From assembly GCA_015060685.1 (NCBI GenBank), contig SUXZ01000002.1, positions 62,001-126,000 of the forward strand: a DNA stretch of 64,000 bases, written 5' to 3'. Origin of the DNA: Mediterranea massiliensis (GTDB lineage: Bacteria; Bacteroidota; Bacteroidia; Bacteroidales; Bacteroidaceae). Positions within the stretch are counted from its first letter, which is position 1, and each line of letters begins with the position of its first letter. Positions 10,762-19,193 of the stretch are shown here, one piece after another. The position numbers and the translations under genes were made by a program. The notes beneath the pieces are model-generated. The model was not told the DNA's origin. It did no database searches and was given only the letters and a program-made list of their open reading frames with translations.

Positions 10762-12504
10762 ATGAAAACATATAGACTTATTTTATCGCTCTTTTTAGCT
10801 CAACTTCTGTTCATAGCCTGCTCTTCGGCCGAGCGCGAAGTAACCATTAAAATTGTACAGACAAGTGATATTCACGGAAACTATTTCCCTTTCGACTATA
10901 TCAAGGACGAGGAAACATCCGGTAGCTTTGCCCGGATATATTCCTATGTAGAGCAACAACGTAAAGAACATGGCGACAACCTGTTGCTGTTCGAAAACGG
11001 CGATTTGTTGCAAGGTCAGCCCTCGGCCTATTACTATAATTTTATCGATACAACATCCGTGCATTTGGCAGCAGAAATGATGAATTACATGAAGTTCGAT
11101 GCCGCAAACATGGGCAATCACGACGTTGAAGCCGGGCGCGATGTTTTCGAACGTTGGGCCAACGATTGCGACTTTCCTGTGTTGGGCGCAAACATCATTG
11201 ATACAACAACCGGCAAACCATTCTTTACACCTTATGTCGTCTTCAAAAGAGATGGTATAAAGGTGGCGGTGCTGGGTATGATAACCCCGGCCATACCCGT
11301 ATGGCTGGCCGAAAACTTGTGGAAAGGATTGCGTTTCGAGGATATGGAAGAAACGGCCCGCCATTGGATGCCGATTATCCGTGAAAAAGAGAACCCCGAT
11401 GCGATTATCGGAATCTTCCATGCCGGGCAGAATGCTCAATTCCTGGGCGAGAAGTATCGCGAAAATGCATCTGCCGAAGTGGCCGTAAATGTGCCGGGCT
11501 TCGATGTTGTGCTGATGGGGCACGACCATACGCTCGAATCCCGAAAGGTTGCAAACATACAAGGCGATTCGGTGCTGCTGCTTAATCCGGCTAATCTGGG
11601 AAAATATGTAGCTCAGGCAACCCTTACCATCAAGAAAAAAGGTAATAATGTGCTTGACAAGAAGGTAGAAGGCGGACTTGTTGCAATGGACGATTACGAA
11701 ATATCCGCTCGTTTCATGGATAAATTCAAGGGCGAAGAGCAAGTTGTAAGAGACTTTGTTTCAAAGAAAATAGCCCGAATTACGCAAACCATCTCTACCC
11801 GCGACGCCTATTTCGGCCCATCTGCTTTTATCGATTTAATCCACTCTTTGCAATTGGCCATAAGTGGTGCGCAGATTTCGTTGGCTGCTCCGTTATCGTT
11901 CGATGCATCGATTAACGAGGGAGATATTACGGTGGGCGATATGTTCGGCCTGTACAAGTACGAGAACATGCTCTATACCATGCGGTTGAAGGGAAAGGAA
12001 CTGAAACAGTTGCTCGAAATGTCGTATGCATTGTGGACAAACCAGATGTCTTCTTCTTCCGACCAGTTTTTGCGCTTGCGAAAAGAGGAGTATCAGGGAA
12101 AGGAGCGTTGGCGTTTCCAAAACAGCAGTTTCAATTTCGATTCGGCCGCCGGCATACTCTATACCGTTGATGTAACCAAACCCGAAGGAGAGAAGGTAAC
12201 CATCAGTAGTCTTGCCGATGGCTCCCCTTTCGATGAAGAGGCATTCTACACGGTGGCCTTGAACTCTTATCGTGGAAACGGTGGAGGCGAGCTGATTACA
12301 AAAGGTGCCGGCTTGTCGAAGGAAGAGTTGCAAAGCCGTATGGAAAGTGCAACCACCAAGGATTTGCGCTACTACATGATGGAGTATATTCAGCAACAGG
12401 AAGTGATTACTCCAAAATCGCTGAATCATTGGAAGTTTGTTCCTGAAAACATCGTCGAAGAGGCCGCCAAACGCGATTATTCCCGTTTGTTTGGCAAACA
12501 ATAA
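10762..12504 (+). CDS. Secreted 5'-nucleotidase / 2',3'-cyclic phosphodiesterase family lipoprotein
   Basis: Likely hydrolyses nucleotides in the periplasm or at the cell surface. The start at 10762 gives a lipoprotein signal with lipobox LFIAC before CSSAE. An ATG at 10741, overlapping the kinase stop as ATGA, would add seven residues and could couple translation. The metallophosphatase domain shows TSDIHGNYFPF, ENGDLLQG, ANMGNHDVEAG and MGHDH. The C-terminal 5'-nucleotidase domain contains FNFDSAAGILYTVD and NSYRGNGGGELITKG. Length about 580 residues, typical of UshA/CpdB relatives. The exact substrate cannot be read from sequence. Confidence 0.9.
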   Translation: MKTYRLILSLFLAQLLFIACSSAEREVTIKIVQTSDIHGNYFPFDYIKDEETSGSFARIYSYVEQQRKEHGDNLLLFENGDLLQGQPSAYYYNFIDTTSVHLAAEMMNYMKFDAANMGNHDVEAGRDVFERWANDCDFPVLGANIIDTTTGKPFFTPYVVFKRDGIKVAVLGMITPAIPVWLAENLWKGLRFEDMEETARHWMPIIREKENPDAIIGIFHAGQNAQFLGEKYRENASAEVAVNVPGFDVVLMGHDHTLESRKVANIQGDSVLLLNPANLGKYVAQATLTIKKKGNNVLDKKVEGGLVAMDDYEISARFMDKFKGEEQVVRDFVSKKIARITQTISTRDAYFGPSAFIDLIHSLQLAISGAQISLAAPLSFDASINEGDITVGDMFGLYKYENMLYTMRLKGKELKQLLEMSYALWTNQMSSSSDQFLRLRKEEYQGKERWRFQNSSFNFDSAAGILYTVDVTKPEGEKVTISSLADGSPFDEEAFYTVALNSYRGNGGGELITKGAGLSKEELQSRMESATTKDLRYYMMEYIQQQEVITPKSLNHWKFVPENIVEEAAKRDYSRLFGKQ

Positions 12505-12508
12505 TAGG

Positions 12509-12540
12509 AAAGGGATAGGCTATGCCTATCCCTTTATTTT
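12509..12540. terminator. Bidirectional terminator overlapping the thymidylate kinase stop
   Basis: A perfect 12-bp stem (AAAGGGATAGGC, loop TAT, GCCTATCCCTTT) is followed by ATTTTTT on the plus strand. The stop codon of the convergent kinase gene (12526-12528) lies inside the stem, so one hairpin probably serves both genes. Confidence 0.85.
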
Positions 12541-13206
12541 TTCTGCAATCTTTGCGTGAATCTCTTCTTTCGGTAGGAAGTTTCCGTTGCTATCGAAGCA
12601 ATCAATCTGCAACAAGTCGTCTTGTTCGGTCAGCAGTTTGCAATATTCGTTATATACACCCCGTTGGAAGTTCAACGACGCTTCGTGAATGTCTTGCTTG
12701 CCGTTCAGGTAGTCGCGGTCGTTGCCTGTCCGTGCATTGCTTAGCGACTTTTCTACATGGCTGAAGGGTACGTTCAGGAAGAAACTCTTGTCGGGGCGAG
12801 GCAAGCGGTTGATGTTGAACTCGTAATCCAATATCCATGCTTTCAGTTGTGCCTTTTCCTCTTCGTCAGTCAGTTTGGCGCATTGGAAAGCAATGTTCGA
12901 ATAAACGTATCTGTCGGCCAGCACGCAATATCCCTCTTCCAACCATTTGTTGATGGTGCCGATGTGCTCCATGCGGTCGCCGGCAAACAATAATGCCACG
13001 AGCTTGGGATGCACTTGTTCAAGGGTGCCAAACTCTCCTCGCAAGAACTCGGCAATCAGTGTGCCATACACACCTTGGTTCAACATGGGGAAGTGTATGA
13101 ACTTATAGGCCACTCCTTGCTTGTCGCAAAGTCCTTTCAGTAGTTCAAGTTGGGTGGATTTTCCGCAACCGTCCAATCCTTCGATGACGTAAAACTTTCC
13201 TTGCAT
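12526..13206 (-). CDS. tmk: Thymidylate kinase
   Basis: Phosphorylates dTMP to dTDP in the cytosol. The P-loop IEGLDGCGKST is at residues 8-18, and the DR[YF] motif appears as VLADRYVYSNIAF. A dNK/TMPK-like core continues to the end. At 226 residues it is slightly longer than the usual 205-215. It lies between a convergent nucleotidase gene and a Crp-type regulator, 38 bp from the latter. A broader deoxynucleoside kinase function is possible but less likely. Confidence 0.85.
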   Translation of the reverse strand: MQGKFYVIEGLDGCGKSTQLELLKGLCDKQGVAYKFIHFPMLNQGVYGTLIAEFLRGEFGTLEQVHPKLVALLFAGDRMEHIGTINKWLEEGYCVLADRYVYSNIAFQCAKLTDEEEKAQLKAWILDYEFNINRLPRPDKSFFLNVPFSHVEKSLSNARTGNDRDYLNGKQDIHEASLNFQRGVYNEYCKLLTEQDDLLQIDCFDSNGNFLPKEEIHAKIAEKIKG

Positions 13207-13244
13207 ATTATTCTATATGTGTTTCTTGTTCTTCTTCTTTTCTG

Positions 13245-13829
13245 TTATAATACTCCTGCCCGTACACGGCTCAGTGTTTCGGGCGACATCAATAGGTATG
13301 AGGCAATGTGTGCCAAGGGCGCTCTTCTTATTATCTCCGGATGCTCGCGCCACAAGCGTTCGTAGCGTTCATGAGCTGTTTCGAAACGCCATCCATCGGC
13401 CTTCTTTTGCGAAGTGATGAGCGAATACTCAAGTATTTTCCGATAAAAGATGTTCAGTTCCCACGATGTTTCCGCGGCCTTAAGCAAGTCTTGATAGGGT
13501 AGGTAGTACACGATGCTGTCTTCAAGGGCTTCGGCCAGCAAGTGTGTCGGCTCTTGTTTTAAGGTACTTTCCAGGCAGATGGCAACGCATCCTTCGTACG
13601 AGAAATGTTCGGTCACATCCTTTTTGTTCTTGAAATAGTATTGGCGAATCATTCCTTGTCCCACCAGGATAATGTTCTTGCATATCTGTCCTTCCACAAC
13701 CAATTGTTCTCCCTTCTTCACTTCACGACGCATAACGAGGCTTTCAATCATTCGTTGGGTCGATTCGCTCATTTCCGGATATTGCCGCTGGGCGGTTAGT
13801 TTAACGGTTTCTCGAAGCAGTTTGTCCAT
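13245..13829 (-). CDS. Crp/Fnr-family transcriptional regulator
   Basis: Cytosolic regulator with an N-terminal cyclic-nucleotide-binding-type beta barrel (EVKKGEQLVVEGQICKNIILVGQGMIRQYYFKN) and a C-terminal helix-turn-helix (PLAHIASYLLMSPETLSRVRAG). About 194 residues from the ATG at 13829; an ATG at 13844 is an equally placed alternative. No Fnr-type cysteine cluster is seen. The ligand is unknown. It ends 38 bp before the tmk start and could be co-transcribed with it. Its promoter (13858-13865) is divergent from the tRNA-Ser promoter. Confidence 0.85.
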   Translation of the reverse strand: MDKLLRETVKLTAQRQYPEMSESTQRMIESLVMRREVKKGEQLVVEGQICKNIILVGQGMIRQYYFKNKKDVTEHFSYEGCVAICLESTLKQEPTHLLAEALEDSIVYYLPYQDLLKAAETSWELNIFYRKILEYSLITSQKKADGWRFETAHERYERLWREHPEIIRRAPLAHIASYLLMSPETLSRVRAGVL

Positions 13830-13857
13830 AAAACAGATATTCATTATTAATATGGCG

Positions 13858-13865
13858 CAAAGTTA
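13858..13865 (-). promoter_or_regulatory. -7 box of the Crp/Fnr-type regulator
   Basis: The minus strand reads TAACTTTG, fitting TAnnTTTG, about 30 bp before the preferred ATG. Confidence 0.55.
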
Positions 13866-13895
13866 CGGCTTTTTTCGCAATTTGTCGCAGAAAGA

Positions 13896-13927
13896 TTTGC
13901 ATAGTTTAAAAGTTTGCCCTACATTTG
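13896..13927 (+). promoter_or_regulatory. Promoter of tRNA-Ser
   Basis: TTTG (13896-13899), a 20-bp spacer, then TACATTTG (13920-13927), 39 bp before the tRNA. Confidence 0.75.
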
Positions 13928-13966
13928 CACCGCATTTCAGCGGAAATGCAGGATTAATACTATTAA

Positions 13967-14053
13967 GGAAGTTTGGGTGAGTGGCTGAAACCACCAGTTT
14001 GCTAAACTGACGTACGGGTAACCGTACCGGGGGTTCGAATCCCCCAGCTTCCG
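13967..14053 (+). tRNA. tRNA-Ser (GCT)
   Basis: A class II tRNA with acceptor GGAAGTT pairing with AGCTTCC and loop TTGCTAA, giving anticodon GCT. It has a long variable arm (TACGGGTAACCGTA) and a T arm with GGTTCGAATC. CCA is not encoded. It has its own promoter and terminator. Confidence 0.95.
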
Positions 14054-14056
14054 CAG

Positions 14057-14090
14057 AAGCCTTGCAAGAAACTTGCAAGGCTTTTGTTTT
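14057..14090 (+). terminator. Terminator of tRNA-Ser
   Basis: A perfect 12-bp stem (AAGCCTTGCAAG, loop AAA, CTTGCAAGGCTT) is followed by TTGTTTT, directly after the tRNA. Confidence 0.9.
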
Positions 14091-14358
14091 ATATACGATT
14101 TTCTTCGGTTAACCCCCGTCAGAAGTACTTCTCGTGTGCCAAACTTTTTTTTAGGCTTGGCACAACTCTGCCACCGCGATGGCACAACCTTGCCACCGTT
14201 ATGGCAAGACCCTGCCAAGGCGATGGCAAAGTGTGTGCCATCGTAGTGTCGAAGAGCTGCCGTAGAACATAGGTGGTATTGGGTTGGCGATGAAAAGGAG
14301 ATAAGGTAATCTATTGCAGATTGAATGAAAAACTGTTTTGAAATTATCTATCCATTTG
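14091..14358. other. Gene-free spacer between tRNA-Ser and tRNA-Glu
   Basis: No credible coding frame. The main content is the palindrome array at 14136-14150 and beyond. From about 14260 to the tRNA-Glu promoter nothing else stands out. Confidence 0.7.
14136..14250. repeat. Array of TGCCA-N6-TGGCA palindromes with 22-bp period
   Basis: An outer pair GTGCCAA / TTGGCAC (14136-14163) is followed by three exact TGCCA-N6-TGGCA units starting at 14169, 14191 and 14213, and a degraded fourth at 14236. The spacing of 22-23 bp is about two helical turns, placing the units on one face of the DNA. It has no coding potential. Function unknown. Confidence 0.8.
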
Positions 14359-14389
14359 TTTGGAGATACAATAAAAAGCATTACCTTTG
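14359..14389 (+). promoter_or_regulatory. Promoter of tRNA-Glu and tRNA-Lys
   Basis: TTTG (14359-14362), a 19-bp spacer, then TACCTTTG (14382-14389), 17 bp before tRNA-Glu. Confidence 0.8.
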
Positions 14390-14406
14390 CACCGTTTTTA
14401 AAGCAT

Positions 14407-14478
14407 GGTGGATTCGTCTAGCGGCTAGGACACATGCCTCTCACGCATGCAACACGGGTTCGATTCCCGTATCCACTA
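14407..14478 (+). tRNA. tRNA-Glu (CTC)
   Basis: The acceptor strands pair over seven bases with a terminal G-U. The loop CTCTCAC gives anticodon CTC, and the T arm is CGGGTTCGATTCCCG. It is followed after 8 bp by tRNA-Lys, so the two form one transcript. Confidence 0.95.
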
Positions 14479-14486
14479 CAAACCAT

Positions 14487-14559
14487 GCACTCTTAGCTCA
14501 GTTGGTAGAGCAACTGACTCTTAATCAGTGGGTCCAGGGTTCGAATCCCTGAGAGTGTA
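14487..14559 (+). tRNA. tRNA-Lys (CTT)
   Basis: Acceptor GCACTCT pairs with AGAGTGT. The D arm contains AGTTGGTAGA, the loop CTCTTAA gives anticodon CTT, and the T arm is AGGGTTCGAATCCCT. CCA is not encoded. Confidence 0.95.
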
Positions 14560-14564
14560 CACGG

Positions 14565-14602
14565 AAAAGCCAAGCATTCAGAAGAAATGATGCTTGGCTT
14601 TT
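14565..14602 (+). terminator. Terminator of the tRNA-Glu/Lys transcript
   Basis: A 13-bp stem, AAAAGCCAAGCAT with ATGCTTGGCTTTT, starts 5 bp after tRNA-Lys and ends in a short T run. Confidence 0.85.
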
Positions 14603-14647
14603 AATGTATATATGCTCTTTGTCGTTATGAAAAAGTGGAAGAGAAAT

Positions 14648-14686
14648 AGAAAACCTCGTTTCTGGTCTATGACCGAAAACGAGGTT
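14648..14686 (-). terminator. Terminator of tRNA-Ala
   Basis: A 10-bp outer stem (14652-14661 with 14677-14686) encloses a GGTC/GACC inner stem. On the minus strand it is followed by TTTCTATTT, just after tRNA-Ala. Confidence 0.75.
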
Positions 14687-14692
14687 CTTTAG

Positions 14693-14766
14693 TGGAGCGT
14701 ATCGGACTCGAACCGATCACCTCGACACTGCCAGTGTCGCGCTCTAGCCAGATGAGCTAACGCCCC
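14693..14766 (-). tRNA. tRNA-Ala (GGC)
   Basis: On the minus strand the acceptor GGGGCGT pairs with ACGCTCC. The loop CTGGCAG gives anticodon GGC, and the T arm is ATCGGTTCGAGTCCGAT. It is transcribed towards the tRNA-Lys gene. Confidence 0.94.
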
Positions 14767-14781
14767 TTTTTGCATCGTTTG

Positions 14782-14810
14782 CAAAAGTATTCCGCTTTTG
14801 ATGGCGCAAA
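14782..14810 (-). promoter_or_regulatory. Promoter of tRNA-Ala
   Basis: The minus strand has TACTTTTG (14789 to 14782) with TTTG upstream (14810 to 14807) at a slightly short 17-bp spacing. A second possible -7 box, TATCTTTG, overlaps at 14814 to 14807. Confidence 0.55.
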
Positions 14811-14837
14811 GATAAGTGATATTTCTGAAATTATTGC

Positions 14838-14845
14838 TATGTTTG
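14838..14845 (+). promoter_or_regulatory. -7 box of the DUF4286-ruvC operon
   Basis: TATGTTTG, 20 bp before the ATG at 14866. The -33 region is weak. Confidence 0.5.
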
Positions 14846-14865
14846 CCAAAAAATAATTCAATTTT

Positions 14866-15171
14866 ATGTTAGTATACAATACAACCTACCACATTGACTT
14901 TGATCAAGAGAAGTATTTCTTGATTTGGATGCAGGAATTTTACCTGCCACAGATAGCCCCAAAAGGATTGTTACACTCGCCTCGGTTGTTGAAGGTGTTA
15001 AGCCATCGCGATGAGGGTGTGTGCTACTCGTTGCAGTTCGAAGTGGAGAGTTCGGCTATTCTGCACAAGTGGCACCAGGAACAAGGGGCTGCATTGAACG
15101 AAGAGCTAATCAAATTGTTTAAAGATAAGGTGGTAGGATTCCCTACACTGATGGAGGTAGTTGACTTGTGA
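14866..15171 (+). CDS. DUF4286 family protein
   Basis: A 101-residue soluble protein with the pattern of the DUF4286 family, a compact ferredoxin-like domain ([22 protein letters not shown] ... [12 protein letters not shown]). It has no signal peptide or catalytic motif that can be read. Its stop codon overlaps the GTG start of ruvC (GTGA), so translation is probably coupled. The association with ruvC is usual in Bacteroides. Function unknown. Confidence 0.85.
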   Translation: MLVYNTTYHIDFDQEKYFLIWMQEFYLPQIAPKGLLHSPRLLKVLSHRDEGVCYSLQFEVESSAILHKWHQEQGAALNEELIKLFKDKVVGFPTLMEVVDL

Positions 15172-15734
15172 TTAACCCGGTTGTAGAGAAAGTGATTTTG
15201 GGTATCGACCCGGGTACTACCATCATGGGGTATGGGGTGCTGAAAGTAGTCGGTACAAAGCCCGAAATGGTGGCATTGGGCGTGATAGACCTGCGCAAGA
15301 TTTCGGACCATTACTTGAAACTGCGCCACATTCACGACCGTGTATTGGGCATCATACAATCCTATTTGCCCGACGAACTGGCCATCGAAGCACCCTTCTT
15401 CGGCAAGAATGTACAATCGATGCTGAAGCTAGGCCGTGCACAAGGGGTAGCCATGGCCGCTGCTTTGAGCAGGGATATACCCATTACAGAATACGCACCG
15501 CTGAAAATAAAGATGGCCATTACCGGAAACGGACAAGCTTCGAAAGAGCAGGTGGCCGATATGTTGCAACGGATGTTGCACTTGAAAAAGGAAGAGATGC
15601 CGGCATTTATGGATGCAACCGATGCTTTGGCAGCTGCCTATTGCCATTACCTTCAAATGGGTAGGCCAACAACAGAAAAAGGATATCGCGGATGGAAAGA
15701 TTTTGTATCGAAGAATCCGGAAAGAGTGAAATAA
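15168..15734 (+). CDS. ruvC: Crossover junction endodeoxyribonuclease RuvC
   Basis: Resolves Holliday junctions by paired cuts, together with RuvAB. The start is GTG at 15168. The first acidic site is in [16 protein letters not shown]; further catalytic acids are in [19 protein letters not shown] and the C-terminal [15 protein letters not shown]. At 188 residues it is full length. It lies in an operon behind DUF4286, and a pullulanase gene follows after 33 bp. ruvA and ruvB are not in the window. Confidence 0.96.
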   Translation: MINPVVEKVILGIDPGTTIMGYGVLKVVGTKPEMVALGVIDLRKISDHYLKLRHIHDRVLGIIQSYLPDELAIEAPFFGKNVQSMLKLGRAQGVAMAAALSRDIPITEYAPLKIKMAITGNGQASKEQVADMLQRMLHLKKEEMPAFMDATDALAAAYCHYLQMGRPTTEKGYRGWKDFVSKNPERVK

Positions 15735-15767
15735 ACGTAATTACAATTAAGGTAAAAAGGTAGAGAG

Positions 15768-17750
15768 ATGAATTTCAAAAACATTAAGAACATTGCACTA
15801 ATGGCAATGGTACAGGCATCGATGGTGGCTTGTGGGACGGATACGCTTCCCATACCATCGGGTAGTTTGGCGGAGATGGTTTATTCGCCGGATGAAACCA
15901 AGTTCAGCTTATGGGCGCCTACGGCCGAGGCCGTGAACGTGGTGCTTTACGACAAAGGCATTGATGGTGAGGCATTGGATACTTTGCCCATGCAGAAGGC
16001 CGAAGAAGGTACTTGGAATTTGACGGTTAAAAAGAATCTGATAGGTAAGTTTTATACCTTTAATGTAAAGGTAGATGGCCGTTGGAGGGGCGAAACACCC
16101 GGTATCAATGCTTTGGCCGTGGGTGTGAACGGACGTAGAGGCGCTATCATTGATATGGCGAAAACAAATCCCGAAGGGTGGGAGAATGACGTTCGGCCAC
16201 CGTTGAACAATCCGGCCGATGTGATTATCTATGAAGTACATCACCGCGATTTTTCCATCCATCCGTCATCGGGCATACAGAATAAAGGTAAATACCTGGC
16301 TATGACGGAAGAGGGTAGTTTCTCTCCGCAAGGTTTGGCTACGGGTATCGACCATTTGAAGGAGTTGGGTGTGACACATGTCCATATCTTGCCTTCGTAC
16401 GACTATGCCTCGGTGGATGAAACTCGTTTGGAGGATAACAAATATAATTGGGGATATGACCCTGTAAACTATAACGTACCCGATGGTTCGTATGCAACCG
16501 ATCCTTACAATCCCGAATCGCGTATTCGTGAGTTCAAGCAAATGGTGCAGGCATTGCACAAGGCCGGTATCCGCGTGGTGCTCGATGTGGTTTATAACCA
16601 TACTTTCAATACGGAAGATAGTAACTTCGAACGTACTGTACCTGGATATTTCTATCGCACAAAGCCTGACGGTACACTTGCCGATGCTTCGGCTTGTGGC
16701 AATGAAACCGCAAGCGACAGACCTATGATGCGTAAATATATGGTAGAGAGCATAAAGCATTGGATAAACGAATATCATATCGATGGTTTTCGCTTCGACT
16801 TGATGGGCATTCATGATATAGAAACGATGAATGCTATACGCAAAGCTGCATCCGAGATAGATCCTACCATTTTTATATATGGTGAAGGATGGGCGGCAAA
16901 TCCTCCCCAATTACCGGAATCGCAATTGGCGATGAAAGCCAATACGCATTCAATGCCCGGTATAGCGGCTTTTTGCGACGAGATGCGCGATGGCTTACGT
17001 GGCCCTTTCAACGATAATGAGCAAGGAGCATTCCTGGCCGGTGAACCGGGACATGAGGAGAGCGTAAAGTTTGGTATTGTAGGTGCTATTGCACATCCCG
17101 GTGTATCCAACGAAGGAGTGAATTATAGCGACCAAGCCTGGGCAACAGAACCTACGCAAATGATTAGTTATGTCTCTTGTCACGACGATATGTGTTTGGT
17201 TGACCGATTGAATAGCAGCATACCAGATATTGATGCAGATGAGTTGGCCCGATTGGATAAATTGGCCCAAACGGTTGTCTTTACCTCGCAAGGCATTCCT
17301 TTTATCTATGCCGGTGAAGAGGTGATGCGCGATAAGAAAGGTGTGCACAATAGTTATCAAAGCCCCGATTCAATCAATGCCATCGACTGGAATCGTAAAG
17401 CAGCTAATGCCGATCTGTACAACTATTATAAGGAGTTAATTGCGCTTCGCAAGGCTCATCCGGCTTTCCGTATGGGAAGTGCCGATATGGTGCGGAAGCA
17501 TTTAGAGTTTCTACCTGTAGAGGGGAGCAACTTGATTGCATACCTGTTGAAGGACAACGCCGGGGGTGATGCGTGGAAAGATATTATAGTGATACTCAAT
17601 GCAAGAAAAACAACAGTCGAGGTAGCTATCCCCGATGGAGATTATGTTGTTGTGTGCAAAGATGGCATAATCAATCAGCAAGGTTTGGGTAGTGTGAGTG
17701 GAAATAAAGTATCGGTAGCACCTCAAACGGCAATGATTATGTATCGTTAA
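15768..17750 (+). CDS. pulA: Type I pullulanase, lipoprotein (GH13)
   Basis: Debranches alpha-1,6 links in pullulan, glycogen or starch fragments. An N-terminal lipoprotein signal has lipobox MVAC (cysteine near residue 22). A CBM48-like domain (FSLWAPTAEAVNVVLYDKG) precedes the GH13 barrel. The pullulanase motif YNWGYDPVNYN is present. Region I is VVLDVVYNHT, region II is GFRFDLMG with nucleophile Asp344, region III is YGEGW with acid/base Glu373, and region IV reads SCHDD where many relatives have HDN. At 660 residues it is normal for Bacteroides. Surface or periplasmic location is inferred. It follows ruvC closely, with no other polysaccharide-use genes nearby. Confidence 0.93.
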   Translation: MNFKNIKNIALMAMVQASMVACGTDTLPIPSGSLAEMVYSPDETKFSLWAPTAEAVNVVLYDKGIDGEALDTLPMQKAEEGTWNLTVKKNLIGKFYTFNVKVDGRWRGETPGINALAVGVNGRRGAIIDMAKTNPEGWENDVRPPLNNPADVIIYEVHHRDFSIHPSSGIQNKGKYLAMTEEGSFSPQGLATGIDHLKELGVTHVHILPSYDYASVDETRLEDNKYNWGYDPVNYNVPDGSYATDPYNPESRIREFKQMVQALHKAGIRVVLDVVYNHTFNTEDSNFERTVPGYFYRTKPDGTLADASACGNETASDRPMMRKYMVESIKHWINEYHIDGFRFDLMGIHDIETMNAIRKAASEIDPTIFIYGEGWAANPPQLPESQLAMKANTHSMPGIAAFCDEMRDGLRGPFNDNEQGAFLAGEPGHEESVKFGIVGAIAHPGVSNEGVNYSDQAWATEPTQMISYVSCHDDMCLVDRLNSSIPDIDADELARLDKLAQTVVFTSQGIPFIYAGEEVMRDKKGVHNSYQSPDSINAIDWNRKAANADLYNYYKELIALRKAHPAFRMGSADMVRKHLEFLPVEGSNLIAYLLKDNAGGDAWKDIIVILNARKTTVEVAIPDGDYVVVCKDGIINQQGLGSVSGNKVSVAPQTAMIMYR

Positions 17751-17771
17751 TTAAAAATGTAGAAAACTACC

Positions 17772-19193
17772 ATGGGAAATAACTCGATAACATTAACAGA
17801 TGCCATTTGCCGCAACAAGGAAGTGGGCATGAACAAGCCGGTGAATCTGTCGTTGCTGTCTGGCGAACATGTGGCTATAGTTGGTGAAAACGGTGCAGGA
17901 AAAAGTCTGCTGATAGATATGATTACCGGGAAATCGGCATTGGCCTCAGGCCATTTGTCGGTTGCCCGCGATGCAATCAGGCAAGTTTCTTTCCGTGATT
18001 CGTACGGACAAGCCGATGTGAATTATTACTATCAACAACGCTGGAATCAAACCGAGCAGGATGATGTACCCACCGTAAGCGAACTGTTGGGAAGTGTGGC
18101 CGATGTGGCATTGCAAAAGGAACTTTTCGACTTGTTCGATTTGCATCCCATGTTACACAAGAAGGTAATCATACTCAGTAGCGGTGAGTTGCGCAAGTTT
18201 CAGTTGGCCAAGGCTTTGATAGCCAATCCAAAGCTGCTGATTATTGATAATCCTTTCATCGGCTTGGATAGCAGCACGCGGAATCTGTTGCAAGAACTCC
18301 TTTCCAAGGTGGCCGATAACGGTAAGGTGCAATTGGTAATCGTTTCGTCAAGATTGGATGATGTACCTCCTTTCATAACGCATGTAATTGAAGCGAAGGA
18401 TAGGGAAGTGGGTAGGAAGATGTCAAGAGCCGAATATTTAGCCAATCTTCAGCTTATTCATTCCTCATACCAACATTTACACGAACGTATTTTGGCTTTG
18501 CCCGACACTAATGAGTCGTGGGAAGGCGATGAGGCCATTAGGTTGAACAAGGTATTTATAAGATATGGCGAACGTACTATTTTGAACGAGTTGGATTGGG
18601 TGGTGAAGAAAGGCGAAAAATGGGCATTGACAGGCGACAATGGTTCGGGTAAATCTACATTGCTGAGTTTGATATGTGCCGATAACCCGCAAGGGTATGC
18701 GCAAGATATCTCCCTTTTTGGCCGTAAACGTGGCTCGGGCGAAAGTATTTGGGAGATTAAAAAACGAATTGGTTATGTCAGTCCTGAAATGCATCGGGCA
18801 TATCAGAAGAATCTGCCTTCGATAGAGATTGTTGCCAGTGGTCTGCATGATAGTATCGGGCTGTACAAAAGACCTCGCCCAGAACAGATGGGCATCTGTT
18901 TGTGGTGGATGGAGGTGATGGGCATAGACCATTTACACGATAAGCCTTTCTTGACGTTAAGTAGTGGCGAACAGCGTTTGTGCTTGTTGGCCCGTGCTTT
19001 TGTGAAAGATCCACAACTACTTATCTTGGATGAACCCTTACACGGATTGGATACTTACAATCGCCGGCGAATGAAACAAATTATCGAGTCGTTTGCTTGC
19101 CGCAAGGAGAAAACCATTATTATGGTTACACACTATCAAGAGGAATTGCCCTTGTGTATGCAACATAGATTACATTTAAAGAGAACAATATGA
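17772..19193 (+). CDS. Tandem ABC ATPase, ModF-like
   Basis: Two ABC domains in one soluble chain of 473 residues. The Walker A motifs are GENGAGKSLL and GDNGSGKSTL. The signatures are LSSGELRKFQLAKAL and LSSGEQRLCLLARAF. The Walker B motifs are LLIIDNPFIGLD, with Asn-Pro in place of Glu-Pro, and LLILDEPLHGLD. The missing catalytic Glu suggests the first site hydrolyses ATP poorly. The layout resembles ModF (PhrA), whose role is unclear. No permease is adjacent. It overlaps the next gene (ATGATG at its stop). Confidence 0.8.
   Translation: MGNNSITLTDAICRNKEVGMNKPVNLSLLSGEHVAIVGENGAGKSLLIDMITGKSALASGHLSVARDAIRQVSFRDSYGQADVNYYYQQRWNQTEQDDVPTVSELLGSVADVALQKELFDLFDLHPMLHKKVIILSSGELRKFQLAKALIANPKLLIIDNPFIGLDSSTRNLLQELLSKVADNGKVQLVIVSSRLDDVPPFITHVIEAKDREVGRKMSRAEYLANLQLIHSSYQHLHERILALPDTNESWEGDEAIRLNKVFIRYGERTILNELDWVVKKGEKWALTGDNGSGKSTLLSLICADNPQGYAQDISLFGRKRGSGESIWEIKKRIGYVSPEMHRAYQKNLPSIEIVASGLHDSIGLYKRPRPEQMGICLWWMEVMGIDHLHDKPFLTLSSGEQRLCLLARAFVKDPQLLILDEPLHGLDTYNRRRMKQIIESFACRKEKTIIMVTHYQEELPLCMQHRLHLKRTI

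Noticed and set aside
10795..11742. A 315-codon minus-strand open frame opposite the nucleotidase gene
   Set aside because: The plus-strand frame carries complete metallophosphatase motifs; the minus frame has none.
14136..14250. The palindrome array as a CRISPR array
   Set aside because: Units are 16-bp palindromes at a 22-bp step with spacers of only 6 bp; there are no 24-40 bp repeats and no cas genes.
14325..14552. A 75-codon open frame across tRNA-Glu and tRNA-Lys
   Set aside because: It overlaps two perfect tRNA genes and their promoter.
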